Source: Porphyromonas loveana (GTDB lineage: Bacteria; Bacteroidota; Bacteroidia; Bacteroidales; Porphyromonadaceae). From it: DNA of 64,000 nucleotides. A model generated the notes under the pieces. It had not been told where the DNA came from and did not search any database. It worked only from the letters and a program-made list of their open reading frames with translations. The stretch is taken from positions 1 through 64,000 of the forward strand of contig NZ_QEKY01000011.1 of the NCBI RefSeq assembly GCF_003096695.1. Direction: 5' to 3'. The stretch's first letter is position 1; the number at the start of each line of letters is the position of its first letter. A program made the position numbers and the translations under genes. Positions 17,617-27,417 of this stretch are shown piece by piece.

Positions 17617-19884
17617 TTAGCCGTAGATTTCTTCGTCCGGACCGATCTGCACGGCAGGGTCGAACAGTTTTTCTGTGGCGTGAATGAGGTCATCCAGTAT
17701 GTTCACCAATTGTTGCGACTCTTGGAGAAGATTGAGATACACGAGCGAAATCTTCAGACTGCTCGTGCCGGCTTGAATGCGAGCCAACTGTGTCTTGCGG
17801 AGCTGCTTGAGTTCTTTCTTAATATCCTTGCCACGATAAGTCATCGGCTCCGGTGCTTTTTCCGATTCATTTGCAACGATCAGCTTGGCCTCGTTGATGT
17901 ACAGAATCAATTTCTCACGGGCAGCGAGGAATTCGGCCACACACTCTTTGGGTAGCGGATTGAAGTTGTTATCCACATGCTCCTTGCAAGGTTCGGCGAT
18001 TCGCTTGAGACAGAATACGATCTGCTCGCAGCTATTGCTGCCGAGGTGGAACCATGTATTTTTCACGGCCGACCGCGCTTCGTCCACACGACGGATGCCG
18101 AGTGTTTCCTTACGGCGGTTCACCTTGAGCATCTGTCGGGCTGCATTCTGGTCAATGATTGAGCGACGGAGTTTTTTGATATCCTCGTTGATGAATCCCT
18201 CCGTCATCTGCATATAATTCTCTTCTGCGAAGTCAAGCAGATCCAATTCTTTTGTACGGATGTGTCTCGTGAGCAGATGCCACACTTCTTCCTTATCGTG
18301 CGACGACATCATCTCGATGAAGATGGCATCCTTCTTCTCGCTCTTTTTCTTTTTATTATAATGGATATTACTACGGATCAGCAGGAATACAGCCAGAGCC
18401 ACCATACCGGCCATGGCAACAATCCCGCCGAAGTAATTTACCATCGCTACCACGAATCCGAGGATGAAGGCTGCTCCGGCGGTGATAAACCACCCACCGA
18501 TAACGCTGAAGACCCCAGTAATTCTGAAAACGGCACTCTCGCGGCTCCATGCCCTGTCGGCCAACGAGCTACCCATAGCTACCATGAAAGCCACATATGT
18601 GGTAGAGAGGGGCAACTTCAGAGAGGTGCCGAGCGCAATAAGCAATCCGGCCAATACCACGTTGACGGAAGCCCGTACGAGGTCGAAGGCTGCTCCATTT
18701 GCCAAGATGAGTTCGTCCTTATTGAAACGGCTGTCCACCCAGCGGCTCACCGACCGAGGCACTACACCTGAAATGACATTGGCCGTAGTCGTACTGAAGC
18801 GCACGATGCTGCGGGCAATAGCAGACGATCCAAATAGCTCCTCACCCTCTTCCTGACGAGAAAGGTCCACAGAGGTTTTGATCACATTGTGCGCCTTCTT
18901 GGAGGTGACAAGTGCATAGACCATGACAGCACCGGCGGCCACGAGGAAGATGGTCGGGGTCGTTGCAGGCTCATTGAGCGCTCCCATCAGATATGTGTCG
19001 TAGGCCCCGTTGCCGTTCGCCATATAGTCTTGATAAGAGGCCAGGCCGGCCAGCGGCACGCCGATAAAGTTCACCAAGTCATTGCCGGCGAATGCCAGTG
19101 CCAAGGCAAAAGTGCCGAGCAGAATCACAACTTTGAAGACATTGACCCGCATCCAGTGCAACAACTGCATGAGCACAGTGAAACCCGCCAAACAGCAGAG
19201 CACGATCTTAGAGGCATTGGCATGCACCCAGTCCTTGGTCTCTCCTGTCATGAAAGCTGCGTCCTTTACTCCCTTGATGAGCATGAAATAGATAATAGAG
19301 GTCACGGCCAGGCCTCCGAAGATGCCGGCAAACCACTTGAGATTCTTCTTATAGTTAAAGGTGAAAAGCAGACGACTCAGATACTGCACCAAAGAGCCAA
19401 AGAAGAAAGCAATGGCCACTGACAGGAAGATAGCGAGTATTACCTGCAGCGCTTTTTCCGTATTAAGAAGGTCCTGGAACCCCAGCGTGCTGCTGACCTT
19501 GGACATAGCCATAAAAAAGGAGGCTCCCAGCAGCTCAAAGACGAGCGATACTGTGGTAGAGGTGGGCATTCCGAGGGAGTTGAACATATCCAAAAGGACG
19601 ACGTCCGTGATCATCACCGAGAAGAAAATGATCATCAACTCATTGAAGGAATAGTATTCGGGCCGGAAAATGCCATGACGGGCAATCTCCATCATCCCGT
19701 TACTCATGGCCGCTCCACAGAACACGCCCAATGCCGCCACAGCGATGATCACTTTGAAAGGAGCCGACTTGGCTCCGATGGCAGAGTTAAGGAAATTCAC
19801 TGCATCATTGCTTACACCTACAATGAGATCGAAAATAGCAAGGAGAAAAAGGAATACGATAATAACGGTAAAGATGATCGTCAT
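17617..19884 (-). CDS. Inorganic phosphate transporter (Pit family) with PhoU-like tail
   Basis: 755-residue membrane protein. The first ~500 residues hold about a dozen transmembrane helices with the two Pit/PHO4 signature repeats: GVSNDAVNFLNSAIGAKSAPF near residue 23, and FAGNDLVNFIGVPLAGLAS around residue 280. The C-terminal ~240 residues are charged and helical (KKKKSEKKDAIF onward) like a PhoU domain, a common fusion in Bacteroidetes. It should carry phosphate inward with H+ or Na+ at low affinity; the tail may regulate it. Monocistronic by spacing. A -7-like box (TATTTTTG on the minus strand, 20010-20017) lies about 130 bp upstream. Confidence 0.9.
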   Translation of the reverse strand: MTIIFTVIIVFLFLLAIFDLIVGVSNDAVNFLNSAIGAKSAPFKVIIAVAALGVFCGAAMSNGMMEIARHGIFRPEYYSFNELMIIFFSVMITDVVLLDMFNSLGMPTSTTVSLVFELLGASFFMAMSKVSSTLGFQDLLNTEKALQVILAIFLSVAIAFFFGSLVQYLSRLLFTFNYKKNLKWFAGIFGGLAVTSIIYFMLIKGVKDAAFMTGETKDWVHANASKIVLCCLAGFTVLMQLLHWMRVNVFKVVILLGTFALALAFAGNDLVNFIGVPLAGLASYQDYMANGNGAYDTYLMGALNEPATTPTIFLVAAGAVMVYALVTSKKAHNVIKTSVDLSRQEEGEELFGSSAIARSIVRFSTTTANVISGVVPRSVSRWVDSRFNKDELILANGAAFDLVRASVNVVLAGLLIALGTSLKLPLSTTYVAFMVAMGSSLADRAWSRESAVFRITGVFSVIGGWFITAGAAFILGFVVAMVNYFGGIVAMAGMVALAVFLLIRSNIHYNKKKKSEKKDAIFIEMMSSHDKEEVWHLLTRHIRTKELDLLDFAEENYMQMTEGFINEDIKKLRRSIIDQNAARQMLKVNRRKETLGIRRVDEARSAVKNTWFHLGSNSCEQIVFCLKRIAEPCKEHVDNNFNPLPKECVAEFLAAREKLILYINEAKLIVANESEKAPEPMTYRGKDIKKELKQLRKTQLARIQAGTSSLKISLVYLNLLQESQQLVNILDDLIHATEKLFDPAVQIGPDEEIYG

Positions 19885-20087
19885 AAACTTCGCTTATTAG
19901 TTGTTCTTTTACGAGGAAAGCACAAGCCATCACATGCTCTCGATGCGGCAGATCTGCCTATCAGACCCATCAGAAGCCGAGAGATCGGGACACATCTGCC
20001 TTTCGATGGCAAAAATAAAAGAATTTCAGAACATACAGCCGCACGCCAAAGCGTACGCACAGCATCTTCGGGGGCAACTCCGCCGCA

Positions 20088-20711
20088 CTACTCGGCAGAC
20101 CTCTTCTTCACATATACCTTATGTGATCCGCTGCCCGATGAAGCGATGCACCCTTCGTTACAGAACTCGCGCAATTCGGCTGCTGCCGCCGTGTGTCCGA
20201 GTCCCGTCAGGTGCTGATAGTCCGGTACCCTGAGCACTCCGTTCTTTTCCAGATGTGCAAGAGCCAACTCCAGCCTGTCGCTGCGCAGGGCTACCCGCAA
20301 TCGAACGCGACGCACATGGGTACGCTCCAGAATGGCACGGTTATTGGTTGTCTCCACGAGCGTACGATCCGCACGGAAGTTTACGCCCCCGACTTTTACG
20401 CTGGCCGCATTGCGTCGTGAGGCACCATCCACTTCCTCCGGCTCCACTCCTTTGCGAAGGGCGAGTGCCGGGCTGAAGGTGCCTATTTCCTCGATTTTGA
20501 CGTTGCAGCCGGACGCCATACCATGAGCGAGGGCACCCGCCAGAGCGCACACCACGCCCTTGACATCGCCGACCGAAAAGGTCGATTGGGCAGAAATTAA
20601 TTCGGCTATGTCGTCCAACGTCATCGTTCTCCGGACGACCATCTTGGGATAAGTCTTTCGTTTGCCCGTCCCCTGTAGGTCAGGCATTTCTTGCATTGTG
20701 TATTGAATCAT
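20088..20711 (-). CDS. HU-like DNA-binding domain protein
   Basis: 207 residues. The first ~130 match the Bacteroidetes HU-like family: RRTMTLDDIAELISAQSTFSVGDVKGVV, then IEEIGTFSPALA and VKVGGVNFRAD. These give the dimerising helices and the DNA-contacting beta arms. A C-terminal extension (LELALAHLEKNGVLRVPDYQHLTGLGH) resembles a small winged-helix segment and ends in a basic tail. Family members are nucleoid-associated or surface-linked DNA binders; the specific role is unknown. The gene is divergent from the sua5 operon, and a -7 box (TACTTTTG on the minus strand, 20763-20770) lies about 50 bp upstream. Confidence 0.75.
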   Translation of the reverse strand: MIQYTMQEMPDLQGTGKRKTYPKMVVRRTMTLDDIAELISAQSTFSVGDVKGVVCALAGALAHGMASGCNVKIEEIGTFSPALALRKGVEPEEVDGASRRNAASVKVGGVNFRADRTLVETTNNRAILERTHVRRVRLRVALRSDRLELALAHLEKNGVLRVPDYQHLTGLGHTAAAAELREFCNEGCIASSGSGSHKVYVKKRSAE

Positions 20712-20790
20712 AATGTATGAATAAATGAAGGGTTACACCGAAATAATATCCGATGTGCCCGACAAAAGTACAAAATCCCCACAGGAAAAA

Positions 20791-20887
20791 TCCGTACACA
20801 AGCATCGCCTCTTCATACGAAGCCTTTGTACGGAGAAACACAAGCCTTGTACGGTCAGACAGAGCTTGCGGACAAAGAATTTATGCA
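20791..20887 (+). repeat. Dispersed 22-bp-unit repeat element, copy 1
   Basis: Two to three imperfect 22-bp units of the form TTTGTACGGAGAAACACAAGCC, preceded by TTCATACGAAGCC and followed by ACAAAGAATTTATGCAC. The same order of blocks occurs at 32061-32160. This looks like the tandem-unit MITE-like elements (BrickBuilt type) described in P. gingivalis, an assignment from memory. It occupies the divergent gap between the HU-like gene and sua5. The rest of that 440-bp gap holds a -7 box at 21028 (TATTTTTG, plus strand) and a 35-codon ORF at 21049-21156 that overlaps the sua5 start. Confidence 0.6.
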
Positions 20888-21153
20888 CAGGATAGAAACT
20901 ATTCCTGCCTTGCTGAAAGAGAATTTTCGGGCCGATTGTAAGTTTGTTTTACGGATTCTGTTCTCCTCTTTTCTGCCGTTATTGACAAGTTATGCAGCGG
21001 ATAAAGCGTTAGTAAGGCAGTTATTCATATTTTTGCCTCAAGTAAATAGATGAAAAGACCAGTCCAAAAGCCCGTCAACATGGTAATCACCCATACACTT
21101 ATCCACTCCGAAAGGGTTTCGTCTTCATCCCTCTCATCAAAAGGAGGTCTCCG

Positions 21154-21735
21154 ATGAAGAATCTTGACGACACGTTCAGAAGCGAAGCCAAGAAGGCAGC
21201 AGAGATCATGCGCAAGGGAGGCATCATCCTCTACCCCACCGATACGATCTGGGGCATCGGGTGCGATGCCACCAACGAGGAAGCCGTGCAGCGCATCTTC
21301 CGGCTCAAAGAAAGAGCCGACAGCAAGAGCATGCTCGTGCTCACCGACTCGGAAGCCAAGCTGCAAGGGCTCATGGACGAAGTGCCGGAGATGGCGTGGG
21401 ATCTCATCGAACTGACCAATAAGCCTCTCACCATCATCTACCCTGCAGCTAAAGGAGTGGCGCCCTCGCTCATCGCTGAGGACGGGACGCTCGGCATACG
21501 GGTGACGCGAGAGCCATTCTCCACCGAACTCTGCAGACTGATGCGTGTGCCGGTGGTCTCCACCTCAGCCAACAAAAGCGGTCAGCCGGCCGCACAAACC
21601 TATGCCCAGATAGCCCCCGAGATCATCGAGGGAGTGGACTACGTAGTAGAATGTCGTCGCCAAGAAAAGGGGGGACAGCCTTCGGCCATCATTCGTCTCG
21701 GCACCAAAGGAGAAGTGGAGGTGCTCCGACAATGA
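21154..21735 (+). CDS. L-threonylcarbamoyladenylate synthase (Sua5/YciO/YrdC family)
   Basis: 193-residue YrdC-domain protein that makes threonylcarbamoyl-AMP from threonine, bicarbonate and ATP for the t6A37 modification of ANN-decoding tRNAs. Seen motifs: GGIILYPTDTIWGIGCDATNE near the N-terminus, the KxR-type FRLKERADSK segment and STSANKSGQPA near the C-terminus. No C-terminal Sua5 domain, so it is the short YrdC/YciO form. The start is well placed: AAGGAGG lies about 5 bases before ATG 21154. The stop overlaps the wbaP start (ATGA), which implies translational coupling. Confidence 0.9.
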   Translation: MKNLDDTFRSEAKKAAEIMRKGGIILYPTDTIWGIGCDATNEEAVQRIFRLKERADSKSMLVLTDSEAKLQGLMDEVPEMAWDLIELTNKPLTIIYPAAKGVAPSLIAEDGTLGIRVTREPFSTELCRLMRVPVVSTSANKSGQPAAQTYAQIAPEIIEGVDYVVECRRQEKGGQPSAIIRLGTKGEVEVLRQ

Positions 21736-23138
21736 CAAGAGAACAGCTGCACCGTCTGCGCTATCTGGCGGTAGATGTCTGTAGCATCACGGCCTCGTAC
21801 TTCAGCTACAACACGCTGCGCTTCCTCACCGAGAAGCAGGGGCGACTGTACTCTACCCTGTCGGGTTATCTCTTCGACACGAAGAGCTTGTGGGTGGGGC
21901 TCCTCTATCTACTGTTTTGGCTGTCGCTCTTCGCGCTTTCGGGTTACTACAACAAACCCGTTTCTAAGAGTCGCATATCCGAACTCATCACCACGACGAC
22001 CTCCGTTCTCGTCGGGGTGGTCATCGTCTTCCTGCTGCTCGTGGTGGACGACATCGTGCACGACACCGCACTCTACCTTCGCCTCTTCATGCTGATGGTG
22101 GCAGTGGTGTGGCCACTGACCTATCTGCCGCGCCTATGGGTGACTAACTACGGCATCCGCGAGAGACAAAAAACCAAAAACTACCACAGTGTCTTGCTGA
22201 TCGGCAGCGGGACCGTCGCTGAGGAAACAGCCACATGGCTGCACTCGATAAGCAGCACGACGACCAACCGAATTGACTTCGTGCCTCCGATGGATAAGAA
22301 CGAGACCGAGAGTTCGCTCGTCCGATTCAGCGCACTGATCGACCGAGCCGTCCGCGAGCATACGCCCCACCAGATTATCCTGGCCGTGGACAGTCCCGAT
22401 GCAAGCTTCATCAGTCTGCTCTTGTACAAGCTCTACCCCTACCACCTCCCTGTAAGTGTGCCGATGCGCAGCATGCTCTTCGCAGGAGCCAAGGTAAACG
22501 TGAGGGGGATGAGTGGAGAGCCTATGGTGGATATGACTGCCACGCACATGAGCGAATCGGGCAAGAGTATCAAGTGGTTTTGCGACCGCTTGTTCGCACT
22601 CATCCTGCTCATCCTCTTCATGCCGGTCTATGCCGTCCTCGCCATTCTGGTCAAGCGTTCGTCGAAAGGTCCCATCTTCTTCGGGCAAGAACGCATCGGG
22701 CTACACGGCCGTCCGTTCACGATCTATAAGTTCCGCACCATGCATCTCGATGCAGAGAAGGACGGTCCCAGTCTCAGCTTCGATGGGGATGCGCGCGTCA
22801 CCTCTGTAGGACATTTCCTGCGCAAGTACCGTCTCGACGAGCTGCCACAGTTCTGGAATGTACTGCGTGGCGACATGAGCTTCGTGGGCCCGCGCCCCGA
22901 GCGTGCGTACTACATCCGCCAGCTCGTAGAGAAGGCGCCTTACTACTATCTCTTGCACAACGTGCGCCCGGGCATCACGTCCTGGGGCATGGTGCGTTAT
23001 GGCTACGCTTCCAATCTCGATGAGATGCTGGAGCGACTCCAATACGACTTCCTATACTACGAGAACATGAGTCTGCGACTCGATCTCGAAGTACTTCTCT
23101 ATACATGCCGTACCATCGTAAAAGGATTGGGTAAATGA
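21732..23138 (+). CDS. wbaP: Polyprenyl-phosphate sugar-1-phosphate transferase (WbaP-like)
   Basis: 468-residue membrane enzyme that starts LPS or exopolysaccharide units by moving a sugar-1-phosphate onto undecaprenyl phosphate. Four to five N-terminal transmembrane helices (to about residue 130) and a CoA-binding-like middle domain ([14 protein letters not shown]) come first. The C-terminal transferase domain follows with the membrane re-entrant segment, then [45 protein letters not shown] and SFVGPRPE. I recall the P. gingivalis homologue (PG1964/PGN_1896) as the initiator for both O-LPS and A-LPS; A-LPS anchors T9SS cargo. The start at 21732 overlaps the sua5 stop, and the stop overlaps the clc start (ATGA). 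Confidence 0.9.
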   Translation: MTREQLHRLRYLAVDVCSITASYFSYNTLRFLTEKQGRLYSTLSGYLFDTKSLWVGLLYLLFWLSLFALSGYYNKPVSKSRISELITTTTSVLVGVVIVFLLLVVDDIVHDTALYLRLFMLMVAVVWPLTYLPRLWVTNYGIRERQKTKNYHSVLLIGSGTVAEETATWLHSISSTTTNRIDFVPPMDKNETESSLVRFSALIDRAVREHTPHQIILAVDSPDASFISLLLYKLYPYHLPVSVPMRSMLFAGAKVNVRGMSGEPMVDMTATHMSESGKSIKWFCDRLFALILLILFMPVYAVLAILVKRSSKGPIFFGQERIGLHGRPFTIYKFRTMHLDAEKDGPSLSFDGDARVTSVGHFLRKYRLDELPQFWNVLRGDMSFVGPRPERAYYIRQLVEKAPYYYLLHNVRPGITSWGMVRYGYASNLDEMLERLQYDFLYYENMSLRLDLEVLLYTCRTIVKGLGK

Positions 23139-24934
23139 AAAAGAACGAGACAGCGAACCACTACGGCTGGTTCATGCAGTTCCTGCTCTGGCGGGAGCGA
23201 CACATAAGCGAAAGGCTCTTCCTCATCATCCTGAGTCTTTTCATCGGTATTACGGCAGCTCTTGCGGCAGTAATACTCAAGAATACGATCCATACGATCC
23301 AGCACTTCGCCTTTGAGCGAATCCGCGAAACGAGCTACCTCTATCTGATTTTCCCCGTCGTGGGCATTTTCTCCACATGGCTTTTCGTGCGCTATGTCGT
23401 ACGCGACGACATCAGTCACGGGGTAACGAAGATCCTACACGCCATCTCCCAACGCAAAAGCCGCATCAAGCCACACAATACGTGGAGCTCTCTTGCGGCC
23501 AGTTCCATTACGATCGGTTTCGGGGGGTCGGTCGGGGCCGAATCGCCCATCGTGCTCACGGGCGCTGCCATTGGCTCAAATCTCGGCCGACTCTTCCGCG
23601 TGGAGCAGAAAACACTGATGCTACTCATCGGTTGTGGTGCGGCAGGAGCCGTCTCGGGCATCTTCAAAGCGCCCATCACGGGGCTTGTATTCGTCATCGA
23701 AGTGCTCCTGCTGGACTTGACCATGTCGTCCGTGCTGCCGCTGCTCATCAGCTCGGTGAGTGCAGCAGCCGTGTCCTACATCATCACGGGGCAGGGAGCC
23801 ATGTTCAGCTTTACGCTCACCGATCCGTTCTCGATGGATCGTATTCCTTTCGTGGTCTTGTTGGGAATATTCTGCGGGCTGGTCTCTTTCTACTTCTCGA
23901 AAGTCATGTTCGTATTCGAAAGCCGGCTCAAAGGCTTCTCCCGCTATCGCCAACGTTTCCTCATCTCGGCCTTCATCCTCTGCGGACTCATCTTCCTTTT
24001 TCCGCCTTTGTACGGGGAGGGATACGACACCATCAACGCTTTGCTCAGCGGCCAGTACGGAGCGCTGATGGAAGGCAGCCTGTTCGAACCGTATGCCGAC
24101 TCCTATTGGGTACTGTTTGTCTTCCTCGGCCTGATCATCGTGACCAAGGTATTCGCTTCCGTTGCCACCAATTCGGGCGGAGGATGCGGCGGTCTCTTTG
24201 CGCCCAGTCTCTTTATGGGCGCACTCAGCGGCTTCGTCTTTGCCTATGCGCTGAACTTCTTCCCTTTCATCGACGTCTATCTGCCACAGAAGAACTTCGC
24301 CCTCATGGGCATGGCGGGGGTCATGGCGGCTGTCATGCATGCTCCGCTGACGGGGATTTTTCTCATAGCCGAGCTGACGGGCGGGTACAATCTCTTCCTG
24401 CCGCTCATGCTCGTGAGCACCACGTCCTACGCCACCATCCGCATCTTCATGCCTCACAGCATCTACTCGCTGCGCTTGGCACAGAAAGGAGAGCTGCTGA
24501 CGCACCAGAAAGACAAGGCCGTCCTCACGCTGATGACGCTCGAGTCCGTGATCGAAAAGGACTTCGAACCGGTTACGCCTAATATGTCTTTGGGAGATGT
24601 CGTGCGCGTATTTGGGATAAGCCATCGCAATGTTTTCCCCGTGCTCGACGAGAAGAATGTACTGATGGGACTGGTCATGCTCGACAACATACGCAACATC
24701 ATGTTCCGTCCCGAACTATACGAACGATTCCGCGTGAGCAGATTCATGATATCTGCACCCGCCAAGATCGTGAATACGATGTCGATGGAGATGATCATGC
24801 GGGTGTTCGACGACACCAAAGCATGGAACCTGCCCGTCGTGGACGAGCAGGGATGTTATCTCGGATTCGTATCCAAATCCAAGATTTTCAACGCCTATCG
24901 GGAAGTATTGGTCGATACGCTCTCGAGCGATTGA
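23135..24934 (+). CDS. ClC-family chloride channel/transporter with CBS domains
   Basis: 599 residues. About 430 form the ClC membrane domain with the signature loops GGSVGAESP (containing the gating Glu), SGIFKAPITG and GGGCGGLFAPSLFMG. Two CBS domains (about residues 460-590) make up the cytoplasmic tail and are expected to bind adenosine nucleotides. It could be a Cl-/H+ exchanger or a channel; the proton-path Glu is not assignable by eye. Third gene of the overlapping sua5-wbaP-clc unit. Its 3' end overlaps the convergent mscS stop by 40 bp. Confidence 0.9.
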   Translation: MKKNETANHYGWFMQFLLWRERHISERLFLIILSLFIGITAALAAVILKNTIHTIQHFAFERIRETSYLYLIFPVVGIFSTWLFVRYVVRDDISHGVTKILHAISQRKSRIKPHNTWSSLAASSITIGFGGSVGAESPIVLTGAAIGSNLGRLFRVEQKTLMLLIGCGAAGAVSGIFKAPITGLVFVIEVLLLDLTMSSVLPLLISSVSAAAVSYIITGQGAMFSFTLTDPFSMDRIPFVVLLGIFCGLVSFYFSKVMFVFESRLKGFSRYRQRFLISAFILCGLIFLFPPLYGEGYDTINALLSGQYGALMEGSLFEPYADSYWVLFVFLGLIIVTKVFASVATNSGGGCGGLFAPSLFMGALSGFVFAYALNFFPFIDVYLPQKNFALMGMAGVMAAVMHAPLTGIFLIAELTGGYNLFLPLMLVSTTSYATIRIFMPHSIYSLRLAQKGELLTHQKDKAVLTLMTLESVIEKDFEPVTPNMSLGDVVRVFGISHRNVFPVLDEKNVLMGLVMLDNIRNIMFRPELYERFRVSRFMISAPAKIVNTMSMEMIMRVFDDTKAWNLPVVDEQGCYLGFVSKSKIFNAYREVLVDTLSSD

Positions 24935-25887
24935 CCTGCGGCTTTTGACGCTCTGTCCACAGACGCGATGGAGCCATGCAGCGTGAGCTGTGGGAAGGGG
25001 AACGAGATACCCGCTTGGTTGAAGCCTTGGAGAATCCGTTCGTTCAAGTCCCAATAGACATTCCACATCACATCCGTATTGCTCCACGCCCGCACCATCA
25101 CTTTTACGGAGCTATCCGCAAGTTCTTTGAGGACTACGATGGGAGCGGGCTCCTTGTGGATACGCGGCTCTTCTTCAATCAGACGCATCACCAATTCTCG
25201 CACTCGATCAAAGTCCTCAGAGTATTCTATCCCGATTATCCACTCGTTGCGGCGCATGGACTGACGGCTGTAGTTGGTAATCAGATTGCTGCTGAGGAGT
25301 CCATTGGGGATGAATACATATTTATTATCTATCGTCACCACCGTTGTGTGGAACATCATCACGGCATCCACCGTCCCTTCGGCTCCGTTGCCCGCGGCGA
25401 TGTAGTCGCCCACTTTGAACGGACGCGTGAGCAAAATGATCAGTCCGCCGGCCAGATTCTGGAGCTGTCCGCTCAAGCCCATGCCGACAGCCAAGCCCAC
25501 CGAGGCCAACAGTGCTGCCAACGACACCGGTTGGAAGCCCAAAGTCGTGACAATGGTCAAGAGCAATAGGACCAAACCCGCGATATGTGCCAGCGAACGC
25601 AGGAAAGTTCGTGCCGCCGGTTCCACAGAGCGACGCTCCATCAGCCTGTCCATCCACTTGATCAGCAGATTGAGCAAGAGCTTGCCGAGATAGAAGACCA
25701 CGATGGCCAAGACCACCTTGATCCCGAAGCTCAGAGCCTTGCCGCCCCACTCCGTGAGCAGCGTGCTCCATTGCGAGGGCTTGATGTCCTTGAGTTGCTG
25801 CAATGTCTCGGGCGAAACAACCTCGACTATCTTGTTCACTTTATTCGTGTCGGCAGGGAGAACCTGCAAAAAGAAATCCCATTTCAT
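24895..25887 (-). CDS. Small-conductance mechanosensitive channel (MscS family)
   Basis: 330-residue MscS homologue. Three transmembrane helices lie at about residues 55-155. The pore-lining TM3 is the Gly/Ala-rich ASVGLAVGMGLSGQLQNLAGG, followed by the conserved RPFKVGDYI and TVVTIDNKYVFIPNG of the beta domain and a C-terminal alpha-beta domain. It opens on membrane tension to release solutes during hypo-osmotic shock. The gene converges on clc with a 40-bp overlap of coding sequence, so the transcripts should be antisense at their ends. Confidence 0.92.
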   Translation of the reverse strand: MKWDFFLQVLPADTNKVNKIVEVVSPETLQQLKDIKPSQWSTLLTEWGGKALSFGIKVVLAIVVFYLGKLLLNLLIKWMDRLMERRSVEPAARTFLRSLAHIAGLVLLLLTIVTTLGFQPVSLAALLASVGLAVGMGLSGQLQNLAGGLIILLTRPFKVGDYIAAGNGAEGTVDAVMMFHTTVVTIDNKYVFIPNGLLSSNLITNYSRQSMRRNEWIIGIEYSEDFDRVRELVMRLIEEEPRIHKEPAPIVVLKELADSSVKVMVRAWSNTDVMWNVYWDLNERILQGFNQAGISFPFPQLTLHGSIASVDRASKAAGQSLESVSTNTSR

Positions 25888-26017
25888 ATCCTTATTCTTC
25901 TACGCTATACTATACGTTGGCACTATTCCGTTTATACCCACAGCGACAAGAACCGACGGCGCCTCATCGCGCCGTTCTTCCCGCCCCGTGTGTGACTCCT
26001 GACAAAAATATGCAATT

Positions 26018-26902
26018 ATGACGGATCTCTTCCTGCGCCGGCTCCGCTCCGCCCTCCTGCTCCTGCTCTCGGCCGCCGCTCTGCCTGCCCTCCATGCCCA
26101 ATCGACCACCACCCCGACGGACAGCCTACCCGCCGACTATACCCGCCTGATCGACAACTCGTTCGATGCGCTCGGCCGCGGTGACTTCCCGACTGCCGAG
26201 TCGGCACTGCGCCAAGCCATCAAAGCCTATCCCGACCTGCCCTCCAGCTATGCCCTGATGAACAATCTCGGTGCCATCCAGCAACGACAAGGCAAGCTGG
26301 AAGAAGCCCTGCTCACCTACAGCGCAGCCCTCCAAAAGCTGCCTCAGGACAAACTCCTGCGCACCAATCGCGCCATGCTCCTGACCGAAATGGGCAGGAC
26401 CGACGAAGCCCTCTTCGACTACAACGAACTCATCCTCGCCGAGCCGACCAACGAAGTCTATCACTACGGCAGAGCCATGCTCTATCTGGCCAAAGGATTA
26501 TACGGCGATGCCGAACTGGATCTGGAAGAAATCCTGCGCATCAACGACTCCTCTCTCAAGGCCCGACTCGGCATAGCCCTCCTCTCCACCATGCGCGGCG
26601 ACTACGACAAAGCCGAGCGGCTGTACAACTACGTCATCGACAAGCTCCCCAAGAATGCCGACGCCTACGAAGGGCGCGCACGCCTCTTCCTCCGCAAAGG
26701 AATGAAAGGCTACGCCCTCCGCGACATCAACAAAGCCTTCGAATATGCCACCTCGCCCGCAGCATCGGCCTATGCCCTACGAGGCGAGATCAATGCCGCC
26801 ATCGGAGACAAGAAAGCCGCGGCCGAAGATTACTCCGCAGCCGAGAGCCGCGGCTTCAACAAAACGAGCATCGAACAACTCCGTGCAGCCCTCCGTAAAT
26901 AG
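26018..26902 (+). CDS. Exported tetratricopeptide-repeat protein
   Basis: 294 residues with a signal peptide (about residues 1-27, LLLLLSAAALPALHAQ) followed by six to seven TPR units. Typical lines are ALMNNLGAIQQRQGKLEEAL, LLRTNRAMLLTEMGRTDEAL and VYHYGRAMLYLAKGLYGDAE. TPRs form a superhelix that binds other proteins; the partner is unknown and the protein should be periplasmic or outer-membrane attached. Divergent from mscS with 130 bp between starts and followed by a 41-bp tandem repeat region. Confidence 0.82.
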   Translation: MTDLFLRRLRSALLLLLSAAALPALHAQSTTTPTDSLPADYTRLIDNSFDALGRGDFPTAESALRQAIKAYPDLPSSYALMNNLGAIQQRQGKLEEALLTYSAALQKLPQDKLLRTNRAMLLTEMGRTDEALFDYNELILAEPTNEVYHYGRAMLYLAKGLYGDAELDLEEILRINDSSLKARLGIALLSTMRGDYDKAERLYNYVIDKLPKNADAYEGRARLFLRKGMKGYALRDINKAFEYATSPAASAYALRGEINAAIGDKKAAAEDYSAAESRGFNKTSIEQLRAALRK

Positions 26903-27078
26903 CTAAAGAATTGCAATACTGAAAAACGCATTTTTTTTCACCGATAAATTTCAGGAATACACAGATAGCTTAATGTCCCATTGTTTTTAGATTGTCGTAG
27001 GATCTGTATCTTCGTGCTCGGCTGTGGCGACAGCCCATGCAGAGATATAAAAAAAATGATCGTAGGCCGTTTCTTGCT

Positions 27079-27363
27079 TCCTGCACAATGCAGGAGACCG
27101 GCATAGGCATACGATACCTTCCTGCACGATGCAGGAGACCGGCGTAGGCGTACGATACCTTCCTGCACGATGCAGGAGACCGGCGTAGGCGTACGATGCT
27201 TTCCTGCACGATGCAGGAGACCGGCGTAGGCGTACGATGCTTTCCTGCACGATGCAGGAGACCGGCGTAGGCGTACGATGCCTTCCTGCACGATGCAGGA
27301 GACCAGCGTAGGCGTACGATGCTTTCCTGCACGATGCAGGAGACCAGCGTAGGCATACGGTGC
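27079..27363. repeat. Seven-copy 41-bp tandem repeat with internal palindrome
   Basis: Seven head-to-tail copies with an exact 41-bp period (unit starts at 27080, 27121, 27162, 27203, 27244, 27285 and 27326). Each unit contains the palindrome CCTGCA-CGA-TGCAGG and then AGACCGGCGTAGGCGTACG. The end copies carry a few point changes and the middle ones are near identical, as in unequal-exchange arrays. Because 41 is not a multiple of three and the unit lacks stops on the minus strand, all three minus frames are open; these ORFs are not genes. The 515-bp gap between the TPR gene and the DUF6261 gene holds nothing else I recognise. Confidence 0.95.
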
Positions 27364-27417
27364 TCATTATAACACACTAATTATCAACATATTATAAACA
27401 ATTAAAGTAAAAAGAGA

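Noticed and set aside
26938-27377. Three overlapping minus-strand ORFs with repeats such as SCIVQEGIVRLRRSPA
   Set aside because: They are the stop-free reading frames of the 41-bp tandem repeat; no start signals or non-repeat domain.
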